64,000 bases of DNA from Vibrio lentus (GTDB taxonomy: Bacteria; Pseudomonadota; Gammaproteobacteria; Enterobacterales; Vibrionaceae). Both the position numbers and the translations under genes were made by a program. The stretch lies in NCBI RefSeq assembly GCF_030409755.1, contig NZ_JAUFQE010000002.1, forward strand, positions 186,001 through 250,000. Reading direction: 5' to 3'. Of the stretch, positions 30,609-38,094 are shown one piece after another. The notes under the pieces were generated by a model, which saw nothing but the letters and a program-made list of their open reading frames with translations, made no database searches and was not told where the DNA came from. Positions within the stretch are counted from its first letter, which is position 1; every line of letters starts with the position of its first letter.

Positions 30609-30798
30609 GTGTATACCTCAAAGTTATATGACATGGCCTAGTGTATTAAGTAGCGTTATCAATTCACTGATCTGGATCAATCCTGTTTCATAAGTTAAAT
30701 ACTTGTTGGTGAGTGTGTGTTTTTCGTCACATTAGCCGTTAGGTTGTACGTCTTTTGTTCGAACGATTCGATATTGTAAAAAAGAGTGAAAAAAGCCC

Positions 30799-30826
30799 TT
30801 GCGGATAAATTCAGAATCCGTATTAT
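30799..30826 (+). promoter_or_regulatory. tRNA-Pro promoter
   Basis: TTGCGG (30799-30804) and TATTAT (30821-30826) are 16 bp apart, about 37 bp before the mature tRNA-Pro. No other promoter-like pair is as close to consensus here. Confidence 0.65.
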
Positions 30827-30863
30827 ACGCTCCATCGACAGGCAATCAGCCAGTTAGATATCT

Positions 30864-30940
<77 letters not shown>

Positions 30941-30950
30941 CATTAAAGAA

Positions 30951-30979
30951 AGCCGTAGCAGAAATGCTACGGCTTTTTT
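30951..30979 (+). terminator. tRNA-Pro terminator
   Basis: AGCCGTAGCA and TGCTACGGCT form a 10-bp stem with a 3-nt AAA-type loop, followed by TTTTTT. Confidence 0.9.
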
Positions 30980-31001
30980 GTATTTGAACCCTTTGGTTTC
31001 T

Positions 31002-31084
31002 ATTTGGTTTGGGACATGAGGGTGGGGGCTGGTGCGCCAGTCCGATGGAAGCCCAGCCGCGTCGAATCCCTGCTTAACCGACCA
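31002..31084 (+). pseudogene. decayed tRNA-Pro copy 2 (anticodon arm to CCA, with insert)
   Basis: ATTTGGTTTGGGACATGAGG matches the anticodon arm of the intact tRNA-Pro with few changes, and GTCGAATCCCTGCTTAACC leads to GACCA at 31080-31084. A roughly 30-bp G/C-rich insert with its own dyad (GGCTGG...CCCAGCC) splits the T-arm. A hairpin at 31092-31118 follows where the terminator should be. It cannot fold as a tRNA. Confidence 0.75.
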
Positions 31085-31183
31085 AGATTTAGAAAGCCTG
31101 CTCATTGAGCAGGCTTTCGTCGTTTAAGGGTATTGAAAATAGGATTTAAACCTAAGTGGGGTTCGCTTGATGTTCAAAATAAG

Positions 31184-31245
31184 CTCTTCACCGATTACAT
31201 TAAAGAAAGCCGTAGCCTTGTTATGCGATAGACGGGGCTATGGTT
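31184..31245 (+). pseudogene. decayed tRNA-Pro 3' end plus terminator, copy 3
   Basis: A 33-bp stretch starting CTCTTCACCGATTACATT differs at only two positions from the intact tRNA-Pro 3' end and its downstream spacer through GCCGTAGC. A degenerate terminator (AGCCGTAGCC with GGCTATGGTTTTTTT) follows. Confidence 0.75.
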
Positions 31246-31317
31246 TTTTTGCATTTCGGGATAGTTGTTAACTGGTGAGCGAGAAGGGCTTAAGGGGGGC
31301 ATGACATCAAAAATAGG

Positions 31318-31351
31318 CTCTCCGCTGAGCGCATTGAAGAAAGTCGTAGCG
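31318..31351 (+). pseudogene. decayed tRNA-Pro 3' end, copy 4
   Basis: CTCTCCGCTGAGCGCATTGA then AGAAAGTCGTAGCG aligns with the tRNA-Pro 3' end and spacer with about eight mismatches. It is the most worn of the series and lies 57 bp before the csgD stop. Confidence 0.5.
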
Positions 31352-31407
31352 CGCCTTATGATAGAGAGGAGCAATGGCTTGCTCATTATGGTTTTCACCT
31401 GCTTCGA

Positions 31408-32073
31408 TTAAACGAACTCACTCGTTGCAATATTATTCTTCACCCAAATCAGAGCTTGTAAGCGGTTCTTCACTTTGATTTTTTTGAATGTATTGTGAAG
31501 GTGTGCTTTGACCGTATTCTCACTAACGTAAAGCGTGTCAGCTATCTGGGTGTTAGACGCCCCATCTCCAAGCAATTTAATTATCTGCTGTTCGCGTTTT
31601 GTCAGTTTGAGGTAGTGGGGGCTGGTTTTTGCGCATTGTCTATCTCTATAAAACCGGATGTATTTATAGATCAACTTTCTGCTCACCCACATTTCACCCT
31701 GTAGAATGCAGTTAAAGCCAGCCACAAGCTTTTCAAGTGTGTCTGAAGTATAAAAAATACCGACGAGGTATTGCCATTTAAGCATTTGAGAATGTGAAAA
31801 GTCGTTTGGTGTATTGAGTAGCACTTCATGTACGTCACTTTCTGCTTCATTTCTTAGCTCTTGGTACTTCCCAATGTACTGTTTACTCATCGTTGGGAAA
31901 TCAATAATAATCAGTACTAAGTCTTCGTTTTTAAAGGATTTAATGTTAATCCTTTCGGGTGAGATGAGTTTTATGTTTAAGTTAACTTTCTGCTCGATAG
32001 ACTCTTTAAGTAGTATTGATTGTAAATTGTTTTCCGCAAGTAAAATGGCGTTGTGAGCCTCCTGCTTAGCCAT
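31408..32073 (-). CDS. csgD: CsgD-like LuxR-family regulator of curli
   Basis: A 221-residue DNA-binding activator. Residues about 155-212 are a LuxR-type helix-turn-helix (LTKREQQIIKLLGDGASN, then TQIADTLYVSENTVKAHL). The N-terminal half is receiver-like without an obvious phosphoacceptor Asp, as in CsgD. AAGGAG sits 7 nt before the ATG. It lies 163 bp downstream of the csgB-csgA-csgC-like genes on the same strand, unlike E. coli where csgD heads csgDEFG. It is assumed to control both curli operons. Confidence 0.88.
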   Translation of the reverse strand: MAKQEAHNAILLAENNLQSILLKESIEQKVNLNIKLISPERINIKSFKNEDLVLIIIDFPTMSKQYIGKYQELRNEAESDVHEVLLNTPNDFSHSQMLKWQYLVGIFYTSDTLEKLVAGFNCILQGEMWVSRKLIYKYIRFYRDRQCAKTSPHYLKLTKREQQIIKLLGDGASNTQIADTLYVSENTVKAHLHNTFKKIKVKNRLQALIWVKNNIATSEFV

Positions 32074-32236
32074 GTGAAACTCCTTTTCTCAATTCATTAC
32101 TTGAACTAGAGGTTATATAGTTTATAGCACGTATTGTTATTTTGCCAACTTTCAAGGTTAAATATTCACCAAGATTATGTAATTAATTTAATAGTATTGC
32201 AGAAGGTAAATTAATACTTTAAGTGAAGGGGAATGA

Positions 32237-32566
32237 TTAGGGAGTTTTATTTTTTATCTGATTGATTTTACAATCTTTATGGATTTTCCATACCCCCTTA
32301 TTTGGATGGAATTTTATAACTGCAGGGAATTGGTTTATATTAAGAATCAATTTCGTTGTACCGCTGCTTGTATTTTGCTTGAAACTAGAGTCAGTTCTGG
32401 TACTTACCGTAAATGAAGATACCATACTGTTATTAACTGTGAGCATAAGGTTGTTATTTTTTATCTGGCACTGCACTGGATTTAAATCGGAAGAAAATCC
32501 ATTTAAATGATAAGAAATAAATAAAACGGCGACCAGCGCCGTTTTAATAAAAGTATGAAGTCTCAT
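32237..32566 (-). CDS. small exported curli-associated protein in the csgC position
   Basis: A 109-residue protein with a signal peptide (about residues 1-26, MRLHTFIKTALVAVLFIS) and two cysteines, Cys33 and Cys99, that could form one disulfide. The remainder is beta-rich and Asn/Ser/Thr/Lys-rich. Its ATG is 1 bp past the csgA stop, so the genes are coupled. Length and place match CsgC/CsgH, Ig-fold inhibitors of premature curlin assembly, but the E. coli CxC motif is absent. Function is inferred from context. Confidence 0.6.
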   Translation of the reverse strand: MRLHTFIKTALVAVLFISYHLNGFSSDLNPVQCQIKNNNLMLTVNNSMVSSFTVSTRTDSSFKQNTSSGTTKLILNINQFPAVIKFHPNKGVWKIHKDCKINQIKNKTP

Positions 32567-32567
32567 A

Positions 32568-33419
32568 TTAGTTTTGGTAAATAAGACCAACGTTCCCGTT
32601 AGCACCGTTACCTAAAACAACGGCATTATCATAAGAAGTTTGCTCAACCATAAGTTGGTTCATGTTACTGTTGGTTAAATCAACAGTTGCATTTGAATAA
32701 GAGCCCGTTTGTAACGTAAATATACGGTTATCGTTACTGTTCATTAGATCGATATCGACATCATTTCGGTCACCACCACCTACATCTGTATTAACGATAG
32801 TCTCGACATAGTTTCCGTCACCCCAAATGTCGATAGCAACGTCATTTCTATCTACACTGCCATTACTAAACTCAGTGTAAGTAGTGTTGGAGTTACCGTT
32901 GATATAAACGTCAGCTTCGTTTCGGTCGGCACCGCCCTTAGCTTTTACGACTGAAATGTTTTCATCGCCCATTTGAGTGACACGTAGATCATTTAGTCGA
33001 CCTCCACGCTGTACTTTAACTCTAGCTTGGTTGTGTAAACCGTCTTGATCAATCAGAGCATTATTTCTTACACCACGTATTTTGGCATGTGCTTCATTGA
33101 GGTTACCACTTTGTTCAATTACTACATCAGACTTGTAACTCGCATGTGTGTTCACGAGTGCAACATGGCCATCTGTCACTCCTGATGTATTTTGATTGAT
33201 AAGCACATTCGCTTGATCGCCATTACCCATTTGCCAAACAGCAGTATTATCCATAGCTAAGGGCTCAATGGCTGCTACTTTGCCTGCAATACCAAGATCT
33301 GTCGTACCTTCTTTAACACCAGGGCCTGGCTCTGGGGCTGAAGTTGGAAGCGGATCTGCGTTAGCTGCGTTAAAACCAATAATGGCACCGACTATAATTC
33401 CAATTTGCGTAAGTTTCAT
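32568..33419 (-). CDS. csgA: curlin-repeat major subunit, CsgA-like, long and acidic
   Basis: Secreted amyloid subunit. Residues 1-21 are a signal peptide; the mature start is proline-rich (DPLPTSAPEPGPG). From about residue 60 to 283 run roughly ten curlin-like repeats of 21-25 residues with GN, NQA and Q positions, for example IEQSGNLNEAHAKI. Three central repeats carry a DRN motif (ADRNEADVYI, VDRNDVAIDI, GDRNDVDIDL). E. coli CsgA is 151 residues with five repeats, so this one is about twice as long. It follows csgB by 82 bp. Confidence 0.82.
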   Translation of the reverse strand: MKLTQIGIIVGAIIGFNAANADPLPTSAPEPGPGVKEGTTDLGIAGKVAAIEPLAMDNTAVWQMGNGDQANVLINQNTSGVTDGHVALVNTHASYKSDVVIEQSGNLNEAHAKIRGVRNNALIDQDGLHNQARVKVQRGGRLNDLRVTQMGDENISVVKAKGGADRNEADVYINGNSNTTYTEFSNGSVDRNDVAIDIWGDGNYVETIVNTDVGGGDRNDVDIDLMNSNDNRIFTLQTGSYSNATVDLTNSNMNQLMVEQTSYDNAVVLGNGANGNVGLIYQN

Positions 33420-33501
33420 AAGTTGTATCCTTATACATTTCCATGTCGACGTTGTTGTTACTTAATACAAAGTAACTTGAATCAAGCTTCCATACTGCGC
33501 G

Positions 33502-34116
33502 CTAATTTGCTTGATTGATGTAGATTCTCATTGAGCTAGACGCTTTCACTAAAGCAAAGTCGTTGCCGTCTTGAGAAATTCCTAAATTACTTCTTCCAGA
33601 ACCAACCAAATAAGCAGTATTGCCATTGCCTTTTTGGTCAATGCTCAGCTGACTACTCTGTCTTGAGAAGTTAGCTTGTCCGATAACTGCTAAATTGTTA
33701 TTCCCGTCTTGGGAAATAAGCGCTTCAGAATTTACTCCGAGTTGCCCAATTGCGGCATCGTTATTTGAACCATTCTGGTCTATTAAGGCGGTATTATTGC
33801 GCCCTGTTTGACCAATGTATGCGGAGTTAGAACTTCCGCTTTGCGTTATCTTCGCTCTGTTGTTCGCGGTAATACCAGGACTGCGTTGCTTTATTATTGC
33901 TATTGAATCAGTAGCATTAGATATATTTAATTCTGAATAATTATCTAAATCTCCAGAAGAGAAGCTTTCTAAATAATTATAATCATTGACTATATCTTGA
34001 TTAACATTATGTAAAAAATCCCCTTCTATATCTGACGCGATAGCATTATTAAAACCTCCTGATAAAAAATATAAACAAGTTAAGCTGATAAGTGATGCTT
34101 TCCCAATTACCATCAT
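33502..34116 (-). CDS. csgB: curlin nucleator, CsgB-like
   Basis: A 204-residue secreted protein with a signal peptide cleaved near residue 27. A 65-residue acidic region precedes the repeats. From about residue 85 clear curlin repeats follow: QSGSSNSAYIG, QTGRNNTALID, QNGSNNDAAIG, QLGVNSEALIS, QDGNNNLAVIG, QKGNGNTAYLV. It is the first gene of the csgB-A-C-like unit. Two ATGs (34116, 34113) follow AAGGTAAAG. CsgB normally nucleates CsgA on the cell surface; the csgB/csgA labels rest on gene order. Confidence 0.83.
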   Translation of the reverse strand: MMVIGKASLISLTCLYFLSGGFNNAIASDIEGDFLHNVNQDIVNDYNYLESFSSGDLDNYSELNISNATDSIAIIKQRSPGITANNRAKITQSGSSNSAYIGQTGRNNTALIDQNGSNNDAAIGQLGVNSEALISQDGNNNLAVIGQANFSRQSSQLSIDQKGNGNTAYLVGSGRSNLGISQDGNDFALVKASSSMRIYINQAN

Positions 34117-34426
34117 CTTTACCTTAAAGTGTTCGTGATTATGATCCCTACGAAAATAAACTGCGTAGGGAATGAGTGAACCTTTGTCTTATCGAAATCC
34201 TAGGCCTTGAATTTACGAACAGCTATAAACTTAAAGTTGAAAATATTTAGTTGTTCATATGAAATTTAATTAGTATTTGACCGAATCCTACCAACCTTAG
34301 TTAATCAATTCCCTTCAGTAATTAATTCGAAAGTTTATATATGCCACTGTAAGCATGAATTACGCTTTATTCAGTTTCAACGAATCACATTCTCATTTTG
34401 TAAATGGACTTTGAATGGGAGCACAT
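34117..34426. promoter_or_regulatory. divergent csgB/csgE control region with csgB leader hairpin
   Basis: This 310-bp AT-rich gap carries the promoters of both curli operons. The clearest structure is TCCCTACG (34145-34152) pairing with CGTAGGGA (34164-34171), an 8-bp perfect dyad 28 bp before csgB. It could be a leader hairpin or a CsgD-type operator. I cannot place -10/-35 boxes firmly. Confidence 0.55.
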
Positions 34427-34903
34427 ATGAAAATCAAGCTGCTTACAATAACTCTGCTTTCCTTTGCTCTTCATGCAGAAGAAAAGAGTCATGGTCTTGA
34501 AAATGCTGCTCCTTTAGAAAATGGACAAAAACTTGAGGACTCGACAAATAATCTTAAGGAAAAATTCAATGACTTCAGTGAAGTCGATGGAATCATTGTG
34601 GACAGAACCATTACGCGGTTGGGAGAGGATTTCTATTTTTTCTTCTCGCAATCGCTCAATGATAGTTATCCCGACCTTAAGGAAAATTTGACGGTAAAAG
34701 AAAGGCCAACGGCGTTATCAGGAAGCATCATAGAGGTTCAACACTCTAGAAAACCTATCTTCCGTACGGCGTTGTCCCCTGGTCGTAGACAAGCGAAAGA
34801 ACGCGCTGCCGATGCAACACGAGTGGTTGGGAATTACATCATCCGATGGCAAGCTGAACGGATCTTTCAGGACACTTACGATCTAGACCATGATGAATTT
34901 TAA
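34427..34903 (+). CDS. csgE: curli assembly factor CsgE
   Basis: Periplasmic cap of the CsgG secretion pore. The ATG at 34427 has GGGAG 5 nt upstream, so the earlier in-frame ATG at 34415 is rejected; the product is 158 residues with a signal peptide of about 16. Family features are VDGIIVDRTITRLGEDFYF near 53-71, ENLTVKERPTALSGSIIEV and the C-terminal helix with GRRQAKERAADA. A 35-residue Glu/Asn-rich stretch precedes the conserved domain, longer than in E. coli. Confidence 0.92.
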   Translation: MKIKLLTITLLSFALHAEEKSHGLENAAPLENGQKLEDSTNNLKEKFNDFSEVDGIIVDRTITRLGEDFYFFFSQSLNDSYPDLKENLTVKERPTALSGSIIEVQHSRKPIFRTALSPGRRQAKERAADATRVVGNYIIRWQAERIFQDTYDLDHDEF

Positions 34904-34913
34904 GGAGCCAAGG

Positions 34914-35324
34914 ATGTCGATATTTTTCAGAAAGGCTGTGCTTATTGTGTTGCTCGCTTCGCCTTCGGTTTACTCGAGCGAGTTAGTTTACACGCCCGTA
35001 AACCCAAGTTTTGGCGGAAATGCTTTAAACAGCTCTCACCTTTTTAATCACGCTAATGCCATCAATGATTTTGAAGACCCTAATGCTAGGGATATCTTTG
35101 ATGAACAAGAGTCTGCGTTAGATCGTCTAGCTTCGAGTTTAGAGTCCCGTTTAATTAGCCAATTGCTTGCTGACGTAGGTAATGGAAACACGGGGCAGTT
35201 GGAAACTGATGATTTTTTCCTGAATATTGTGGATGATTCCGGGACTTTGTTGGTTCAAATCGTCGATAAAGAGACTGGGGAATCGACAGAAATCAGTGTC
35301 TCTGGATTAAACCCCGACCTCTAA
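34914..35324 (+). CDS. csgF: curli assembly factor CsgF
   Basis: Surface-exposed partner of CsgG that anchors the nucleator. The ATG at 34914 follows AAGGAG by 6 nt and lies 10 bp after csgE; an upstream ATG at 34890 would overlap csgE. The 136-residue protein has a signal peptide to about residue 22, then ELVYTPVNPSFGGNALNSSH, the conserved mature N-terminus that lines the pore. Length is close to the usual 138. Confidence 0.93.
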   Translation: MSIFFRKAVLIVLLASPSVYSSELVYTPVNPSFGGNALNSSHLFNHANAINDFEDPNARDIFDEQESALDRLASSLESRLISQLLADVGNGNTGQLETDDFFLNIVDDSGTLLVQIVDKETGESTEISVSGLNPDL

Positions 35325-35340
35325 TCACAAGGATTGTGTT

Positions 35341-36177
35341 ATGAAATCGATCATTATCGTCTTCTTGACCTTTGTGTTGGGAGGGTGCACTTACTCTATG
35401 CAAATTCCAGAGACTTCTGAAACGCCAAAGCTGATGCCGAGAGGATCGACTTATACGGACCTGATCTCATTACCTCAACCTCGCGGTAAAATACTTGTTT
35501 CGGTTTATGATTTTAGAGATCAAACGGGACAGTATAAACCTCAGCCAAACAGTAACTTTTCGACAGCGGTACCACAGGGTGGAACGTCTTTACTGACCAC
35601 GGCATTGATAGATTCCCAGTGGTTTGTTCCTCTAGAGCGTGAAGGGCTCCAGAACTTGTTGACGGAACGTAAGATCATTCGTGCTGCTCAGAAAAAAGAC
35701 AAGGTAGTGAACAATCACGGAGCCGACTTAACATCGTTGAGCTCTGCGAATATCGTTATTGAAGGCGGTATTGTTGCTTATGACTCTAATATTGTTACAG
35801 GTGGGGCTGGTGCGAAGTATCTTGGCATTGGTGGCTCAGGGCAGTATAGAACCGATCAAGTGACGGTTAACTTAAGAGCCGTTGATGTAAGAACAGGGCA
35901 AGTTTTACTGAGCGTTACGACATCCAAAACCATTTCCTCACATGAAATTGGCTTCGGTGCTTTTCGATTTGTTGATTACAAAGAGTTACTCGAAGTTGAG
36001 ATGGGTTATAGCCAAAATGAACCGGTAAATATCGCGGTAATGTCAGCCATAGATGCGGCTGTGATTCACTTAATCGTTAAGGGAATGAAACGTGGGATGT
36101 GGTCACCAGGTGACCCTGATGCAATTAGACATCCAATTATCGCCCGCTACTTAGCCGCGGACACTGACATCCTTTAG
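35341..36177 (+). CDS. csgG: curli secretion channel CsgG
   Basis: Outer-membrane lipoprotein that forms the nonameric curli pore. The 278-residue protein has lipobox VLGGC (Cys16), then SLPQPRGKILVSVYDFRDQT near 40-60, PQGGTSLLTTALIDSQWFVP near 80-99 and LEREGLQNLLTERKIIR, all CsgG marks. It lies 16 bp after csgF and closes the csgEFG operon. Confidence 0.95.
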   Translation: MKSIIIVFLTFVLGGCTYSMQIPETSETPKLMPRGSTYTDLISLPQPRGKILVSVYDFRDQTGQYKPQPNSNFSTAVPQGGTSLLTTALIDSQWFVPLEREGLQNLLTERKIIRAAQKKDKVVNNHGADLTSLSSANIVIEGGIVAYDSNIVTGGAGAKYLGIGGSGQYRTDQVTVNLRAVDVRTGQVLLSVTTSKTISSHEIGFGAFRFVDYKELLEVEMGYSQNEPVNIAVMSAIDAAVIHLIVKGMKRGMWSPGDPDAIRHPIIARYLAADTDIL

Positions 36178-36194
36178 TCAACTGAGTAAGCAGC

Positions 36195-36244
36195 AAAATA
36201 GGGCTATGCGGAAAACGGATTTTTCCCTTAGCCCTGTTTTTTTT
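36195..36244 (+). terminator. csgEFG terminator
   Basis: AATAGGGCT and AGCCCTGTT pair across an inner GGAAAA/TTTTCC stem, then TTTTTTTT follows. Confidence 0.8.
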
Positions 36245-36260
36245 GATTATCAACAATGTT

Positions 36261-36683
36261 CTATTTCACATCACAAGTGATGTTCTTGATTGGCGTCTCT
36301 GAGGTAACAAAGCAAACATACGCTTCAACAGGGTTATTTGGACCAATTCGAATGTAACCTGCCTGTACTTCATCTTCGTTAAACGTCACCGAGTGAGAGT
36401 TACCCGTTTGGCCATCGTAGAAGCTTGCTTCAAAATTACTATTCATTTGGCTTGCGATACGGTTGCGTGTTGTAGACGTCGTGAATGTAATATTCGCGCA
36501 TCGCATTGGTGGCTTCTCAGTAATCAAAAACTGTCCGCTTTTTTTATCTAACACGCCACCTTTTGTATCAGGCTGAATGTCTATTGGTTGGAATTGTTCT
36601 ATCGTACAAGTTTCTTTGGCAGACGCTGCCGTGGGCATCAGGATCGCGAGGGCTAAAGGTAAAGCGAAGAGTACTGGTTTCAT
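36261..36683 (-). CDS. exported protein of unknown family
   Basis: A 140-residue protein with a signal peptide (MKPVLFALPLALAILMPTAASA, cleavage near residue 22). The mature part has four cysteines, in ETCTIE, MRCANI, YVCFV and ITCDVK, suggesting two disulfides in a small beta-rich periplasmic fold. I do not recognise the family. An in-frame ATG at 36725 would add 14 residues before the signal and is less likely. It converges on csgG but has no visible tie to curli. Confidence 0.65.
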   Translation of the reverse strand: MKPVLFALPLALAILMPTAASAKETCTIEQFQPIDIQPDTKGGVLDKKSGQFLITEKPPMRCANITFTTSTTRNRIASQMNSNFEASFYDGQTGNSHSVTFNEDEVQAGYIRIGPNNPVEAYVCFVTSETPIKNITCDVK

Positions 36684-36802
36684 GAGAACAACACCGTATA
36701 TAAAAAGAGCGAAAGATAATAGCACCGTTATGGTGCTATTAAATGTAATGATTCTGTTATTAAGGGCATGCTTTTATGAAGGAAAGGTCATGCTCTTACT
36801 AA

Positions 36803-37690
36803 TTAGCTGTCTTCGTTAACCTCGAACTGACACTGAGCTTGTTGGCTTTGTGACTGTTTAGTGACATTGAAACCTTTATCTTCCAATAACTGCAAAAGAT
36901 TGCCTTCGCCAATCAGGTGTAAAGTACCGACGACCAGCACGTAGTGTCCCTTTGAGTCGAGTTTCCAATCATTGGCGGAGAGCTTGTTTGCCCAATCGAC
37001 GTTGCGATCCGTCAAGAATGCTTTCTCAAGCTCTGTTGGCATTTCAGACAGTTTCGCAAAGTCCTCAAGTTTGGTTACATCACCCGCTTTCCAGCTCTCA
37101 ATTAGGCAATGAACCACACGATCAGTTTGGTCAAATTCTTCAAGGCTACTGACTAACCACTCTTTACCGGAATCTTTTTGTCCTGCAATGAGGTCTATCT
37201 GAAATTGTAGAGGCTCTAAACTGATGACAGGAACGTCTTGCGTGGTTGCTTTATAAGCGAGTGTGGCATCGACACCGTTAGCTGAACCGTAACCAAGTTT
37301 CTTCAACTGCTGCATCTGTATCGATAAAGAGGTTGCCCAAGGCGGTGAGCTAAGTAGTTGCTGAGTTGGCATATCTAGAGACTTTGAGATGCTCGTTAAT
37401 AATTGTTTTTGTTCTTTGTTTAATACATCACCCGTGGTCACTGTGGTCGTGGGATACACCACGCCTTCTGTCTTTCTTATATCCGTCTCGACAATTAATC
37501 CGTCGCTCTGTTTTAACGTGTCAGTGATCTGTGCGGGAAGCGGGTACATACTCTCATCCCCAACGTGCACAGAACCTAAGATAGTGAGGGTCAAATCCTC
37601 TTTCTTTGCTTGCCAATAAAGGGGTTCGGCGACCGCTTGCTTTGCTGAAAAGGCGAAAGTGAGTAACGTAAGGTACAAGAAAGTGCGCAA
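36803..37690 (-). CDS. TraB/GumN-family exported protein
   Basis: A 295-residue protein with a signal peptide (to about residue 21). Family signs are TILGSVHVGDESMYPLP near 34-50, ESDGLIVETDI-like QSDGLIVETDI near 65-75 and VLVVGTLHLIGEGNLLQLLEDKGF (split, near 252-275). TraB/GumN/Tiki proteins are candidate metalloproteases with GxxH motifs, both present here. The start is TTG at 37690, supported by AAAGGAG 7 nt upstream; no ATG fits. Function in Vibrio unknown. Confidence 0.85.
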   Translation of the reverse strand: MRTFLYLTLLTFAFSAKQAVAEPLYWQAKKEDLTLTILGSVHVGDESMYPLPAQITDTLKQSDGLIVETDIRKTEGVVYPTTTVTTGDVLNKEQKQLLTSISKSLDMPTQQLLSSPPWATSLSIQMQQLKKLGYGSANGVDATLAYKATTQDVPVISLEPLQFQIDLIAGQKDSGKEWLVSSLEEFDQTDRVVHCLIESWKAGDVTKLEDFAKLSEMPTELEKAFLTDRNVDWANKLSANDWKLDSKGHYVLVVGTLHLIGEGNLLQLLEDKGFNVTKQSQSQQAQCQFEVNEDS

Positions 37691-38094
37691 AGAGAGCTCC
37701 TTTAGAAAGAAATAAACTCGTTAAAAAGGGTTTTGACGGAGTTTTTTGACGGTTTTTTTTGAGAACGATGTCACGTTGTTTGTACGAAAAGTATAACAAC
37801 ACGAACAAACTCTTAAACCTTTCTCTCTATCAACAACACGATTTTATGAAATCCGTTAAAAAGATTGTGATTCATTTCTCAAATTTTACGTCAAAATAAA
37901 ACTGACGGAAGTGCCGTCGATTCTAACTTAATGATTTTTATGTAATTAATTTTATCGCAAATTTTGAGATTTGAAGCTGGTCACTTTATTAACTTGATTT
38001 AATTCACGGTAAAAAATAAGCCCATATAGTTTATCTAACTTTCGAAGCGCTCCACTTTGCTTCTGACTCAATTTGAAATTTATGGGTGAATACG
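37691..38094. promoter_or_regulatory. divergent TraB-like/chitobiase intergenic region
   Basis: About 400 bp of AT-rich DNA with no ORF that looks coding. One dyad, GACGG-AAGTG-CCGTC at 37904-37918, is the best operator candidate upstream of the chitobiase. Promoters are not placed. Confidence 0.35.

Noticed and set aside
31408..36177. Curli locus as a freshly acquired genomic island
   Set aside because: No integrase, transposase or matching direct repeat on the far side (36-38 kb); tRNA fragments occur on one side only, so transfer is unproven.
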